A DNA stretch of 64,000 nt, from assembly GCF_033971885.1 (NCBI RefSeq), contig NZ_JALBUS010000001.1:124001-188000 (forward strand). Reading direction: 5' to 3'. A program made the translations under genes and the position numbers. The stretch's first letter is position 1. Each line of letters begins with the position of its first letter. Of the stretch, positions 25,372 through 33,187 are shown in pieces. The notes beneath the pieces are model-generated. The model saw only the letters and a program-made list of their open reading frames with translations, was not told the origin of the DNA and searched no databases. This stretch comes from Absicoccus intestinalis (GTDB lineage Bacteria; Bacillota_I; Bacilli_A; Erysipelotrichales; Erysipelotrichaceae).

Positions 25372-27585
25372 TTATTCCTTTCCATTCATCATGCCATACA
25401 AGGCTTGTCCCAAACCGATGCCTCCATCGTTACAAGGAATCATCGAATGCGACAATACTTGAAAGCCATTTTCTTCACATTTATTTCGAACCAGATCCAT
25501 CAACAATTGATTCTGCATGACACCGCCACTACAAGCCACGGTAGATAGACCGGTTTCTTTTCTTACTTCTACGACACGATCGACAATATAATTGGCCAGT
25601 CCTTCATGAAAACTGTAGGCCAAATAGGATCGATCATCCTTATAAAACATTCGTTGGGCAATAGCTTGCACCAAAGCCGTCGTATCACCATAAAAGTTCA
25701 TACCTTCCCCTTGCCACTTACGTGCTTCAAATTCCAACAACATCGATGCCTGCGCTTCGGTCGTATTGATCCGACACAATCCCAAAATGGCACTCACTGC
25801 ATCAAACAATCGTCCCGCACTGGTTGAACCAACACTATTGATCTGCTTTTGGATCATTTGAAAAACGAGATCATATTCAAAGGCACTGCATACTCCCAAT
25901 TGTACACACAGATCTTTATCTTGCAGAAGGGATACGGCAATGCGCCATCCTTCTTTGGAAGATAGATCCCCACCCGCCTGCATAAACGGCGTGATATGGG
26001 CTTTTCGCTCAAAATGATGCACATCACAAACCAGGATCTCACCACCCCAGATCGTACCATCCAAACCGTAGCCCGTTCCATCCATAGATACACCAATGAC
26101 TGGATCTAAATAATCATTTTCCGCCATACAAGAAAGAATATGGGCATAATGATGTTGGATTGGAACAACTGGCAAACCATATTCCTTGGCCAATTGGACC
26201 GAATTATACCGCGGATGCAGATCACATACGATCGTTTCCGGTCGTATTTCCAAGAGTTCTTCCATCCGCTCAATGGCTTGTTTTAGGGCATCCACACTGC
26301 GAATATCGCTCAAATCGCCCACATAAGGCGAACAATAATAGAGATCTTTGGTAGCCAAACAAAAGGTATTCTTTAATTCGCCACCAATGCCCAATACCTT
26401 TTTATTTATACTTTTGGAAATCATCATAGGTAAAGGGGCATACCCACGAGAACGACGAATCATCGAAGGCTTGTCATGGATCCAGGCCATCACACTATCA
26501 TCGGCTCGTAAGCGAATATCACGATCATTGGATAAGACCACATCACAAAGATCACCTAGATTTTCGATCACATCGGCATCCTCTTTGCAGATGGGAGCAC
26601 CTTTGGGATTGGCACTGGTCATGATCAAACAATCGGGCATATCGCCTTCAAACAACAACAATTGGACAGGGGCATAGGGCAACATCACTCCCAACATCGG
26701 ATTATCTGGTGCGACCAAATCCGAGACCAAACCATTCTTTTGTTTTTCCAACAATAAAATAGGTCGTTGGGGACCGGTCATATATTTTTGTTGGGCTTCA
26801 TTGACCTTACATTCTCGTTTTACTACATCCATATTTTTGGCCATGATCGCAAAAGGTTTAAAGGGACGATGTTTCCAAGATCGTAGATAGGCAATGGTTT
26901 TCTCATTGGTCGCATCGCAACACAAATGAAAGCCACCAATGCCTTTGATGGCAGCAATACCTCCATTGCGAATGATGGATTTTGTGTATTGTAAGGCGGC
27001 ATCACCATGGATATCTTTACCGACAATATACAATTCAGGTCCACATTTGTTGCAACAAACGGGTTGGGCATGATAACGACGATCATCGGGTGTTGTATAT
27101 TCCCGTTCACAATCGGGACACATAGGAAACTTTTTCATACTGGTGCGCACCCGATCATAGGGCATCGAATCCAAAATGGTCAATCGAGGGCCACACGCCG
27201 TACAATTGATAAAAGGATGATGATACCTTCGATTCTGGGGATCAAACAATTCTTTGGCACATGCATCACAAATCGCAATATCCGGAGAAACAAAGATATC
27301 TCCCTTTACTTTTTCGGAATGAAGAATCGTAAATTCCGTTTCCGATTTCACTTGTACCGCTTGACTATCCATTTTTAAAATAGCCGATCGTTGGGGCGCT
27401 TTGGTTCGGATCCAAGTCGTAAATAAGGCCACTTGTTCCGCCGTTCCTTGTGCATAGATCTCAACATAGGGCCCCTTGTTGCATACCGAACCGGTGATAT
27501 GTGCATCTTGGGCTATGCGATAAATGAACGGTCGAAAGCCCACACCTTGCACGATGCCATAGACGCGAATCTGTTTACGAATCAT
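25372..27585 (-). CDS. hypF: Carbamoyltransferase HypF
   Basis: A full-length 737-residue HypF. The N-terminal acylphosphatase domain has VYGIVQGVGFRPF. Two zinc-finger repeats follow: CDACAKELFDP with CTACGP, and CPDCEREY with CNKCGP. Then come a YrdC-like domain (GIAAIKGIGGFHLCCDATN) and a Kae1-like carbamoyltransferase domain with the metal histidines in HHYAHILS and the GVSMDGTGYG motif. It takes carbamoyl phosphate and ATP and loads the carbamoyl group onto HypE. It overlaps the upstream K-type gene by four bases and joins the hyp genes to the first nitrogenase-like set. Confidence 0.97.
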   Translation of the reverse strand: MIRKQIRVYGIVQGVGFRPFIYRIAQDAHITGSVCNKGPYVEIYAQGTAEQVALFTTWIRTKAPQRSAILKMDSQAVQVKSETEFTILHSEKVKGDIFVSPDIAICDACAKELFDPQNRRYHHPFINCTACGPRLTILDSMPYDRVRTSMKKFPMCPDCEREYTTPDDRRYHAQPVCCNKCGPELYIVGKDIHGDAALQYTKSIIRNGGIAAIKGIGGFHLCCDATNEKTIAYLRSWKHRPFKPFAIMAKNMDVVKRECKVNEAQQKYMTGPQRPILLLEKQKNGLVSDLVAPDNPMLGVMLPYAPVQLLLFEGDMPDCLIMTSANPKGAPICKEDADVIENLGDLCDVVLSNDRDIRLRADDSVMAWIHDKPSMIRRSRGYAPLPMMISKSINKKVLGIGGELKNTFCLATKDLYYCSPYVGDLSDIRSVDALKQAIERMEELLEIRPETIVCDLHPRYNSVQLAKEYGLPVVPIQHHYAHILSCMAENDYLDPVIGVSMDGTGYGLDGTIWGGEILVCDVHHFERKAHITPFMQAGGDLSSKEGWRIAVSLLQDKDLCVQLGVCSAFEYDLVFQMIQKQINSVGSTSAGRLFDAVSAILGLCRINTTEAQASMLLEFEARKWQGEGMNFYGDTTALVQAIAQRMFYKDDRSYLAYSFHEGLANYIVDRVVEVRKETGLSTVACSGGVMQNQLLMDLVRNKCEENGFQVLSHSMIPCNDGGIGLGQALYGMMNGKE

Positions 27586-28556
27586 AAAGCTCTCTCCACA
27601 TCGGCCAAATAGGTATCAATATTTTCTTTTTGGTACAATTGGCCCGATACCGCAAAATGCGGCAAGGGGACAAATTCCCCCGTATAATCGGGTAAGGCCC
27701 GCATCAATAAAGGATCACATAGGATGCGCTCATACTTTCGTGTGCAAACCAATTTTACCAGATCCATCTCGCCATCCAAATGCACATCGTTTTCTTGCAT
27801 ATAGGCTTGATCCATCATAAAGAAAGACGCGACATCGCCTTGGCCAATCCATTGACGGATCATGTGGGCCCAAACTTGTTGGGAAAGGATCAAAGTCTTT
27901 TTGGGTTTAACATCAATATGTCCCAGATCAAAACCAAATGTATAAGGAATTTGGTATTTCCGCACCAAAGATAATCCAGATACCGACATCACGATGGCTT
28001 GTTTGGCTTGGGGCAAAGCCGCAAAAGAAGCTAAAGACGTTAAGGTATTTCCTTCTACATACGGAACATCCAAAGGAGTTGCTCCCACATAGACCGTATC
28101 GATGCTTCCTTGCTTTTCAACCATTTGATCAATGGCGGCATAGGCCATTTGTTGACCCACATCATAATATTTCATACCCGTGGTTTCCATATATAAACAA
28201 GGTAGGCCAAAGCGTTTTTCACACAATTTGCTTAAGGCATGATAATCCGTGGCAATTACGGCAGGAACGGGCGTGCCCACCAAAGCAATAAAGTTGGCTG
28301 AAGTGGTTTCTACCGCTTGGCCAATCTTATCTAAGAGTTCATCATCTCTTCCTAAGATTGCATCTAGATCTCGTAAGCCCGCCGAATAAATGGCACTCTT
28401 TTTGGAAAACCAGCGTGGTTCATCAAACCCACAAGTATTGCCGGCACATCCACCGGCATCTAAAATGACAATGATACCACCGAGTTCATAGAGCACGCTG
28501 ACAGCCCCGGAAATATCGGGAGCAAATGGGGATAAATAGCGAAATAATCCTTTCAT
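27582..28556 (-). CDS. Nitrogenase component 1-like protein, K-type subunit (set 1)
   Basis: A short, 324-residue nitrogenase-like subunit; NifK is over 500. The N-terminus aligns residue for residue with the set 2 K protein: YELGG at 23-27, C37 in LDAGGC and DEPRW at 45-49. Position 9 is Ser where set 2 has Cys, and C42 is extra. GTPVPAVIATD replaces the region of the third P-cluster cysteine. A conserved PHFAVSGQLY occurs near the C-terminus. With the D protein's three cysteines this would give four ligands for one cluster at the subunit interface. It overlaps both neighbours by four bases. Confidence 0.83.
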   Translation of the reverse strand: MKGLFRYLSPFAPDISGAVSVLYELGGIIVILDAGGCAGNTCGFDEPRWFSKKSAIYSAGLRDLDAILGRDDELLDKIGQAVETTSANFIALVGTPVPAVIATDYHALSKLCEKRFGLPCLYMETTGMKYYDVGQQMAYAAIDQMVEKQGSIDTVYVGATPLDVPYVEGNTLTSLASFAALPQAKQAIVMSVSGLSLVRKYQIPYTFGFDLGHIDVKPKKTLILSQQVWAHMIRQWIGQGDVASFFMMDQAYMQENDVHLDGEMDLVKLVCTRKYERILCDPLLMRALPDYTGEFVPLPHFAVSGQLYQKENIDTYLADVERAL

Positions 28557-29809
28557 AGAATGGCCTCCATTTCCGCATATAAACCTTGAATTCCTTTATA
28601 GCCATAGGGTTGGATTTCGGCATTCCACAAAATAGCGGGTACTTCTGGATAATAGTCCGATGCGTCTTTGCCAATCACAAAATCAATATCAGTACGAGGT
28701 TGATAATGGATCATGGTTGGTGAAATGCCCGTGTAGACTTTGGTTTGCGGAGCTATTTGTGCCAATCGCTGAATCCATGGTTTATCGTAGTCGGTCACAT
28801 TCGCAAAGATCTCACAAATGATCGCACCTTTTTGCGATAGGGCACATGCCAATTCAAACGGATTCGCATTGCACATTTCGCCAATACAGATCTTTTTATG
28901 CGTTAGATCGACCCGATCTACCTTTTCTTTGGTTTCCAAATAATCGCTTTCATCGCCTATTTCTACGCCAATGGCTTGTCCAAACAAATGATACAGACGA
29001 TGGACTCTTTCCACATCGTATAAGCGTGGCAATTCAATATAGGGCATACCCAATCGTTTCTTGAGATCTTCGGCCGCAAAAATCGATTCGGGATCTAAGA
29101 CCAAATTAAAATTGGCACGCCCCATTGTGTAATATTCCTCCAATGTCTTCATTTCACTAACTTGGTTGATCGTCGAAAGACCAGCTGCTTGAAGTAAATC
29201 GATCAATTCACTATCGACAGGCGAAAAGAAGCCCATCAAATTGACCATGTGTGGATCGATTCGATCTCGTTGCAATAAGGAATAAATCGTTTGCCGAATG
29301 GCCATCATCGGTGGTTTGCGCCCTTCTCTTTCCAAGGCATACATATAGCTAGGAACGACGATGACGCCCGTTTTTTCTTGACATTGTTTGGCAATGTGTT
29401 CCAAGTCAGTGGCCAATAGTGCATCGACACATGTAATACACAAAACCACAACTTTGGGATCACACACTTCTAAGATTTCTTCGATGGCTTGGGGAATCTT
29501 TTTTAAATGGCGACCTGTGACCAGATCGGTTTCACTCATCAATAAATAGAACATGCGTTTGGCATAGCCTTCCTGTGCAGAAAGGATGGTCGAGTTTCGG
29601 CCACAACTTGCCGGACTGATCAACAACATCACACTTTCTGGGATCACCAGCCCAGCTCGTTTGACGCCAAATCCCAAAGCGCCGGGTGAATTATACGATA
29701 AAGTTGCCGGTGAAGAATAAATCAAATGACAAGCCGGGATATATTCACTTGGAATCTTTTTGGCTTGGGATAATTGGGCAATGGTTTGAAAATAGGGTTG
29801 AGTATTCAT
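28553..29809 (-). CDS. Nitrogenase component 1-like protein, D-type subunit (set 1)
   Basis: A 418-residue nitrogenase-like protein. Manual comparison with NifD places C27 (IPACHLI), C69 (SPASCGRN) and C127 (VVLCITCVDALLATDLEHI) at the three P-cluster positions. GLVIPES before C69 matches LLIPES in the set 2 D protein, so the two are distant paralogues. Further cysteines cluster at 308, 313, 322 and 332 (KICIGEMCNANPFELAC). The stretch MGRANFNLVLDP is typical of the superfamily. The substrate is unknown; this is not a nitrogen-fixing enzyme by any recognisable cofactor motif. It overlaps H and K genes by four bases each. Confidence 0.85.
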   Translation of the reverse strand: MNTQPYFQTIAQLSQAKKIPSEYIPACHLIYSSPATLSYNSPGALGFGVKRAGLVIPESVMLLISPASCGRNSTILSAQEGYAKRMFYLLMSETDLVTGRHLKKIPQAIEEILEVCDPKVVVLCITCVDALLATDLEHIAKQCQEKTGVIVVPSYMYALEREGRKPPMMAIRQTIYSLLQRDRIDPHMVNLMGFFSPVDSELIDLLQAAGLSTINQVSEMKTLEEYYTMGRANFNLVLDPESIFAAEDLKKRLGMPYIELPRLYDVERVHRLYHLFGQAIGVEIGDESDYLETKEKVDRVDLTHKKICIGEMCNANPFELACALSQKGAIICEIFANVTDYDKPWIQRLAQIAPQTKVYTGISPTMIHYQPRTDIDFVIGKDASDYYPEVPAILWNAEIQPYGYKGIQGLYAEMEAIL

Positions 29810-30558
29810 GATGCATCCTCCATGAGTTTTTTAGCGAGATCAAAAAAGATCTGGGCAATTTCCGAATGGGGATCACCTTCCACCACGGTCTTTCCTTGAT
29901 CTTCCCATTCATTGATCGCATCACTTCGGGGTACATCACAAACAATCGATAGGTGATTTTGATCCGCAAAGGCTTGGACTTTTTCTTCTTCGGAAGGCAC
30001 ATTGCGACGATTTAAGATCAAGCCTCGCACTTGTGCATAGGAACGATCTTTAAAATTATTCACGGCCGTATTGATATTATTGGCCGCATACAAAGCCATT
30101 TTTTCACCACTGGTCACGATCAAGATCTCATCGGCATAGCCTTCACGAATCGGCGCGGCAAAGCCACCACAGACTACATCACCCAACACATCAAATAAGA
30201 TGACATCGGGTTTCACTTTTTCAATGAGTTCCAGATCATCCAAAAGATTGAAGGTGGCAATGATGCCTCGTCCGGCACAGCCAATGCCTGGTGTGGGTCC
30301 ACCGGTTTCAATGCAGTGGATCCCGCCAAACCCAATTTTCATGATATCTTCCAAGGTGGGGTCTTCATCGTGTTCTCGTAGATAGTTCATGACCGGTTCC
30401 AACGGATGGCCACCCAATAAGTTAATGGTGGAATCCGCTTTGGGATCACAACCAATTTGGATCACGCGATAGCCAAGACTCGCCATGGCGGCAGCCAAAT
30501 GACTAGTCATGGTCGATTTCCCAATGCCCCCTTTTCCATAAATTGCGATTTTTTTCAT
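29806..30558 (-). CDS. Nitrogenase iron-protein-like ATPase, H-type (set 1)
   Basis: A 250-residue NifH-family protein with P-loop GKGGIGKST (8-16), GCDPKADST (36-44), and cluster cysteines C94 (GIGCAGRGI) and C130 (VVCGGF). It should form a homodimer with a bridging [4Fe-4S] cluster and deliver electrons to the D/K pair encoded directly downstream. It starts two bases after the stop of the TM1266-like gene. The presence of two separate H proteins, each next to its own D/K pair, argues for two different reductions. Confidence 0.95.
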   Translation of the reverse strand: MKKIAIYGKGGIGKSTMTSHLAAAMASLGYRVIQIGCDPKADSTINLLGGHPLEPVMNYLREHDEDPTLEDIMKIGFGGIHCIETGGPTPGIGCAGRGIIATFNLLDDLELIEKVKPDVILFDVLGDVVCGGFAAPIREGYADEILIVTSGEKMALYAANNINTAVNNFKDRSYAQVRGLILNRRNVPSEEEKVQAFADQNHLSIVCDVPRSDAINEWEDQGKTVVEGDPHSEIAQIFFDLAKKLMEDAS

Positions 30559-30560
30559 TT

Positions 30561-30809
30561 CTACACCTTCGTCAACATGGATTTGACTTGTACCCTTTCC
30601 AATCGGCCTAATTTGCCTGTTAAGGCATTGATACGATCGGTGGTTCCATCGACCATCAAAGAAATCACCGATATATTTCTTTCTTTATAGGGAATGCCCA
30701 TACGCCCTACCATCAAATCATTGTATTCGTGGATCAAAGCATTGACTTGTTCGACTTGTTCGAGATCTTCGATCACGATCGCAATGACGCCTAATCGTTT
30801 ATTTTCCAT
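30561..30809 (-). CDS. TM1266-like iron-only hydrogenase system regulator
   Basis: An 82-residue ACT-like domain protein (MENKRLGVIAIVIED, then VNALIHEYNDLMVGRMGIPY). Proteins of this type are found with hydE, hydF and hydG in [FeFe]-hydrogenase loci and are annotated as putative regulators; direct function is not established. The ATG at 30809 follows TGGAGGAAAAT and was preferred to an in-frame TTG at 30821 that lies in the preceding terminator's T-run. Its presence ties the nitrogenase-like and hyp genes to the hydE/hydF system. Confidence 0.88.
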   Translation of the reverse strand: MENKRLGVIAIVIEDLEQVEQVNALIHEYNDLMVGRMGIPYKERNISVISLMVDGTTDRINALTGKLGRLERVQVKSMLTKV

Positions 30810-30818
30810 ATTTTCCTC

Positions 30819-30849
30819 CAAAAAAAACAGACTCCTTCCAAGAGTCTGT
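30819..30849 (-). terminator. Intrinsic terminator/attenuator inside the hyd-nif-hyp cluster
   Basis: On the minus strand ACAGACTC and GAGTCTGT form a perfect 8-bp stem with a 7-base loop, followed by seven T. It lies in the only long junction of the cluster, between hydF and the TM1266-like gene, right before its ribosome binding site. Upstream bases 30867-30873 can pair with 30836-30842, which would break the hairpin. An antitermination switch is therefore possible. Confidence 0.75.
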
Positions 30850-30883
30850 GATAAAACAGCTTTCTGCTTGGAAATCCTTACAG

Positions 30884-32050
30884 TTAGATGTCAAATAGTG
30901 CAATGGAACGATCTAAGATACCATGCATTTGCGCAATGGCCGTTCCATAATTTGTCATATACGTATGTTGTGCTTTCGCTTGTTTCAACCGATTCTGCAT
31001 GGTCTTTTCATTCAACATGCAACCGCCACAATGAATGATCAGATCATAATCGGACACATCCTCGGGAAAGTCTTTTCCCGAAGAAAGATCATAAGGAACC
31101 GTATAACCGGTATATTCATGGATCCAATGCGGTAATTTCACATTGCCAATGTCACCACATTGACGATGATGGGTACATCCTTCACTAATCAATATTCTTG
31201 ATGAATCCGTCAAGTTTTTGATGTGTTGTGCCCCTTCGACCACTTGTTTTAAAATGCCTTTATAACGGGCCATCAAGATCGAAAAGGAAGTCAGCGGGAT
31301 CGATTCAGGAACCACTTTGGATACGCGTCCAAATCGTTGCGAATCGGTGACCACCATTTTCGGATGCAGATGGGTCAAGGCTATAGCCAATTCATCATCT
31401 TGACAAACATAAGCCAAGCCATGATGATCCAAGATATCACGAATGACCAATTGTTGGGGCAAGATCAAACGTCCTTTTGGCGCTGAGCCATCAATGGGAA
31501 TGACCAAGATCACACTATCACCGGGATCGATCAGATCGCCAACGATCACTTTGGAGGATTCCACATCTTTGGCTAAATGGCCAATGGTTTCTTTCAGTTG
31601 TTCAATGCCGGTTTTTTCTTTGGCACTGACCCATAGACCATCGATAGGATAGGTATCCACATCGCCTTTATTGTATACCACCAAATACGGAATAGACATG
31701 CTTTGAAAAAGATCGATCAACTGGCCATCCAATGGTTGTAAACCTTTTTGGCCATCTACGACCAATATTGCCACATCGGCTTCTTTTAAGATTTCTTTGG
31801 TGCGTGCCTTGCGCTTTTCGCCTAAAGATCCGACATCATCAAAGCCAGGGGTATCGATGATCTCAACCGGTCCTAATGGTAGAATTTCCATCGCTTTACG
31901 AACTGGATCTGTCGTGGTTCCTTCGACTTCCGAAACAACCGACATCGACTGATTTGTGATCGCATTGACCAAAGAACTTTTTCCGGCATTGCGCATACCA
32001 AAAAATGCGATATGTACGCGATTGGCCGATAAACTTCCATTTAATCCCAT
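30884..32050 (-). CDS. hydF: [FeFe]-hydrogenase maturation GTPase HydF
   Basis: A 388-residue HydF. The N-terminal GTPase domain has P-loop GMRNAGKSS (18-26), DTPGFDDVG and NKGD. A dimerisation domain and a C-terminal cluster-binding domain follow. The cluster motif C-x-H ... HC-x2-C is visible as GCTHHRQC and, about 45 residues on, IIHCGGC. HydF carries the assembled two-iron precursor of the H-cluster to the hydrogenase. It overlaps hydE by ten bases. No hydG is next to it, although hydE, hydF and hydG usually occur together. Confidence 0.96.
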   Translation of the reverse strand: MGLNGSLSANRVHIAFFGMRNAGKSSLVNAITNQSMSVVSEVEGTTTDPVRKAMEILPLGPVEIIDTPGFDDVGSLGEKRKARTKEILKEADVAILVVDGQKGLQPLDGQLIDLFQSMSIPYLVVYNKGDVDTYPIDGLWVSAKEKTGIEQLKETIGHLAKDVESSKVIVGDLIDPGDSVILVIPIDGSAPKGRLILPQQLVIRDILDHHGLAYVCQDDELAIALTHLHPKMVVTDSQRFGRVSKVVPESIPLTSFSILMARYKGILKQVVEGAQHIKNLTDSSRILISEGCTHHRQCGDIGNVKLPHWIHEYTGYTVPYDLSSGKDFPEDVSDYDLIIHCGGCMLNEKTMQNRLKQAKAQHTYMTNYGTAIAQMHGILDRSIALFDI

Positions 32051-33093
32051 ACTTTTATATCTCCTCTATCGGTCACGACCGTATAGCCAATACGGTCCAT
32101 CCGATTTTCTAAACAATGACGGCATTGTGCACTTTCATCCCCAATACAAATCTTATTGTCGTAGAGCTGATATTTGCGTCGTACACTTACTGGACTTAAA
32201 TTGGGCATCACCACATTGGCACCGGCCAATACCCCTTTTTCCCGTCCGACAGGATCCATCGTTCCTAAAGCGGTGGTTGCCGGGATCAACATAGGCGGAT
32301 AAATCAGTCGCAAGAGACTGATCAAATACAAGGTCAATTCCACACTGCCCGATGGTTGATCATGAAATGGGGTATCTTGAGCCGTAATATAGGGACCGAT
32401 TCCACACATTTCCGGATGAAAGGTCTCTACAAATTTTAGATCTTGGGCTAAATGATGAGCCGTTTGATACGGTGATTGCACCATCATGCCAACGCCGACG
32501 GCATAGCCGATATCGCGTAAATCTTGAATGCATTGCATCCGATGCGTAAACGACATCGATGCTGGATGCAGCTGATGATAATGTTGCTGATTGGCGGTTT
32601 CATGGCGCAATAAATAACGTTGGGCCCCCGCATCGTATAATCGTTGATAACTTTCTTTGCTTCGTTCCCCTACCGATAGAGTAATGGCACAATCGGGATA
32701 GGAAGCATGGATATGCGATACGATGTCGCATAAGCGATCATCATCAAAATAGGCATCTTCGCCACCTTGTAGGACAAAGGTACGAAAGCCAAGATCGTAG
32801 CCTTCTGCACAACACGAAAGAATATCATCCATATCTAGACGATATCGACTACAATGTGCATCTTTACGAATTCCACAATAGAAACAATCGTTCTTACAAA
32901 TATTGGTAAATTCGATCAAGCCACGTACATAGATGGCTTTTCCATAAATGGATTGGGATAGATTCCGCGCTTTTCGTGCGGCCAGTTCCATCGCTTCTTC
33001 ATCACGATGGGTGATCAAATATTCATAGGCATCCAAAGATAATTGATGGGTAGATGCCAATTTTTCAATATATTCATTCACTTTTGTATCCAT
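32041..33093 (-). CDS. hydE: [FeFe]-hydrogenase maturation radical SAM enzyme HydE
   Basis: A 350-residue radical SAM protein. The SAM cluster is C66-x3-C70-x2-C73 in EFTNICKNDCFYCG. A second set, C316, C324, C327 (x7, x2 spacing), matches the accessory cluster position of some HydE proteins. Motifs such as FVLQGGEDAYF and LRHETANQQHYHQLHP are HydE-like and exclude BioB or PylB as better matches. In the known pathway HydE acts on the Fe(CO)2(CN) synthon made by HydG, whose gene is missing here. The ATG has no clear Shine-Dalgarno sequence. It heads the cluster, behind a candidate promoter and Rex-like site. Confidence 0.95.
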   Translation of the reverse strand: MDTKVNEYIEKLASTHQLSLDAYEYLITHRDEEAMELAARKARNLSQSIYGKAIYVRGLIEFTNICKNDCFYCGIRKDAHCSRYRLDMDDILSCCAEGYDLGFRTFVLQGGEDAYFDDDRLCDIVSHIHASYPDCAITLSVGERSKESYQRLYDAGAQRYLLRHETANQQHYHQLHPASMSFTHRMQCIQDLRDIGYAVGVGMMVQSPYQTAHHLAQDLKFVETFHPEMCGIGPYITAQDTPFHDQPSGSVELTLYLISLLRLIYPPMLIPATTALGTMDPVGREKGVLAGANVVMPNLSPVSVRRKYQLYDNKICIGDESAQCRHCLENRMDRIGYTVVTDRGDIKVWD

Positions 33094-33101
33094 AATTTAT
33101 C

Positions 33102-33153
33102 ATGTGAATAATTTCACGATACTATCCTAACATAACTAGGCCCATATAGCCAA
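33102..33153 (-). promoter_or_regulatory. Promoter of the hydE operon with Rex-like operator
   Basis: Minus strand: TTGGCT (33153-33148), an 18-base spacer and TAGGAT (33129-33124) form a modest promoter with a start near 33117. Over that start lies GTGAA-TAAT-TTCAC (33104-33117). Extended to 33102-33119 it agrees at 16 of 18 positions with the Rex consensus TTGTGAA-N4-TTCACAA. Rex represses anaerobic genes when NADH is low. Confidence 0.55.
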
Positions 33154-33157
33154 TCGA

Positions 33158-33187
33158 ATGCAAAAAAATTGCCTGTTTCCAGGCAAC
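33158..33187 (-). terminator. Intrinsic terminator upstream of hydE
   Basis: GTTGCCTG-GAAA-CAGGCAAT followed by T6 on the minus strand ends the patatin/membrane-protein unit and insulates the hydE promoter. Confidence 0.9.

Noticed and set aside
25368..25385. HypC starting at 25385
   Set aside because: HypC needs Cys directly after the initiator Met; only the ATG at 25367 provides MCVGLP and a well-spaced ribosome site.
19936..30558. A nitrogen-fixation (nif) locus
   Set aside because: The H proteins are good matches, but the D/K proteins are short, lack recognisable cofactor ligands and the full P-cluster set, and NifB, NifE and NifN are absent.
27582..33093. BioB or PylB as the identity of the first radical SAM gene, and a full HydG elsewhere in the cluster
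   Set aside because: The accessory C316-C324-C327 spacing and neighbours favour HydE; no second radical SAM gene exists in the cluster that could be HydG.
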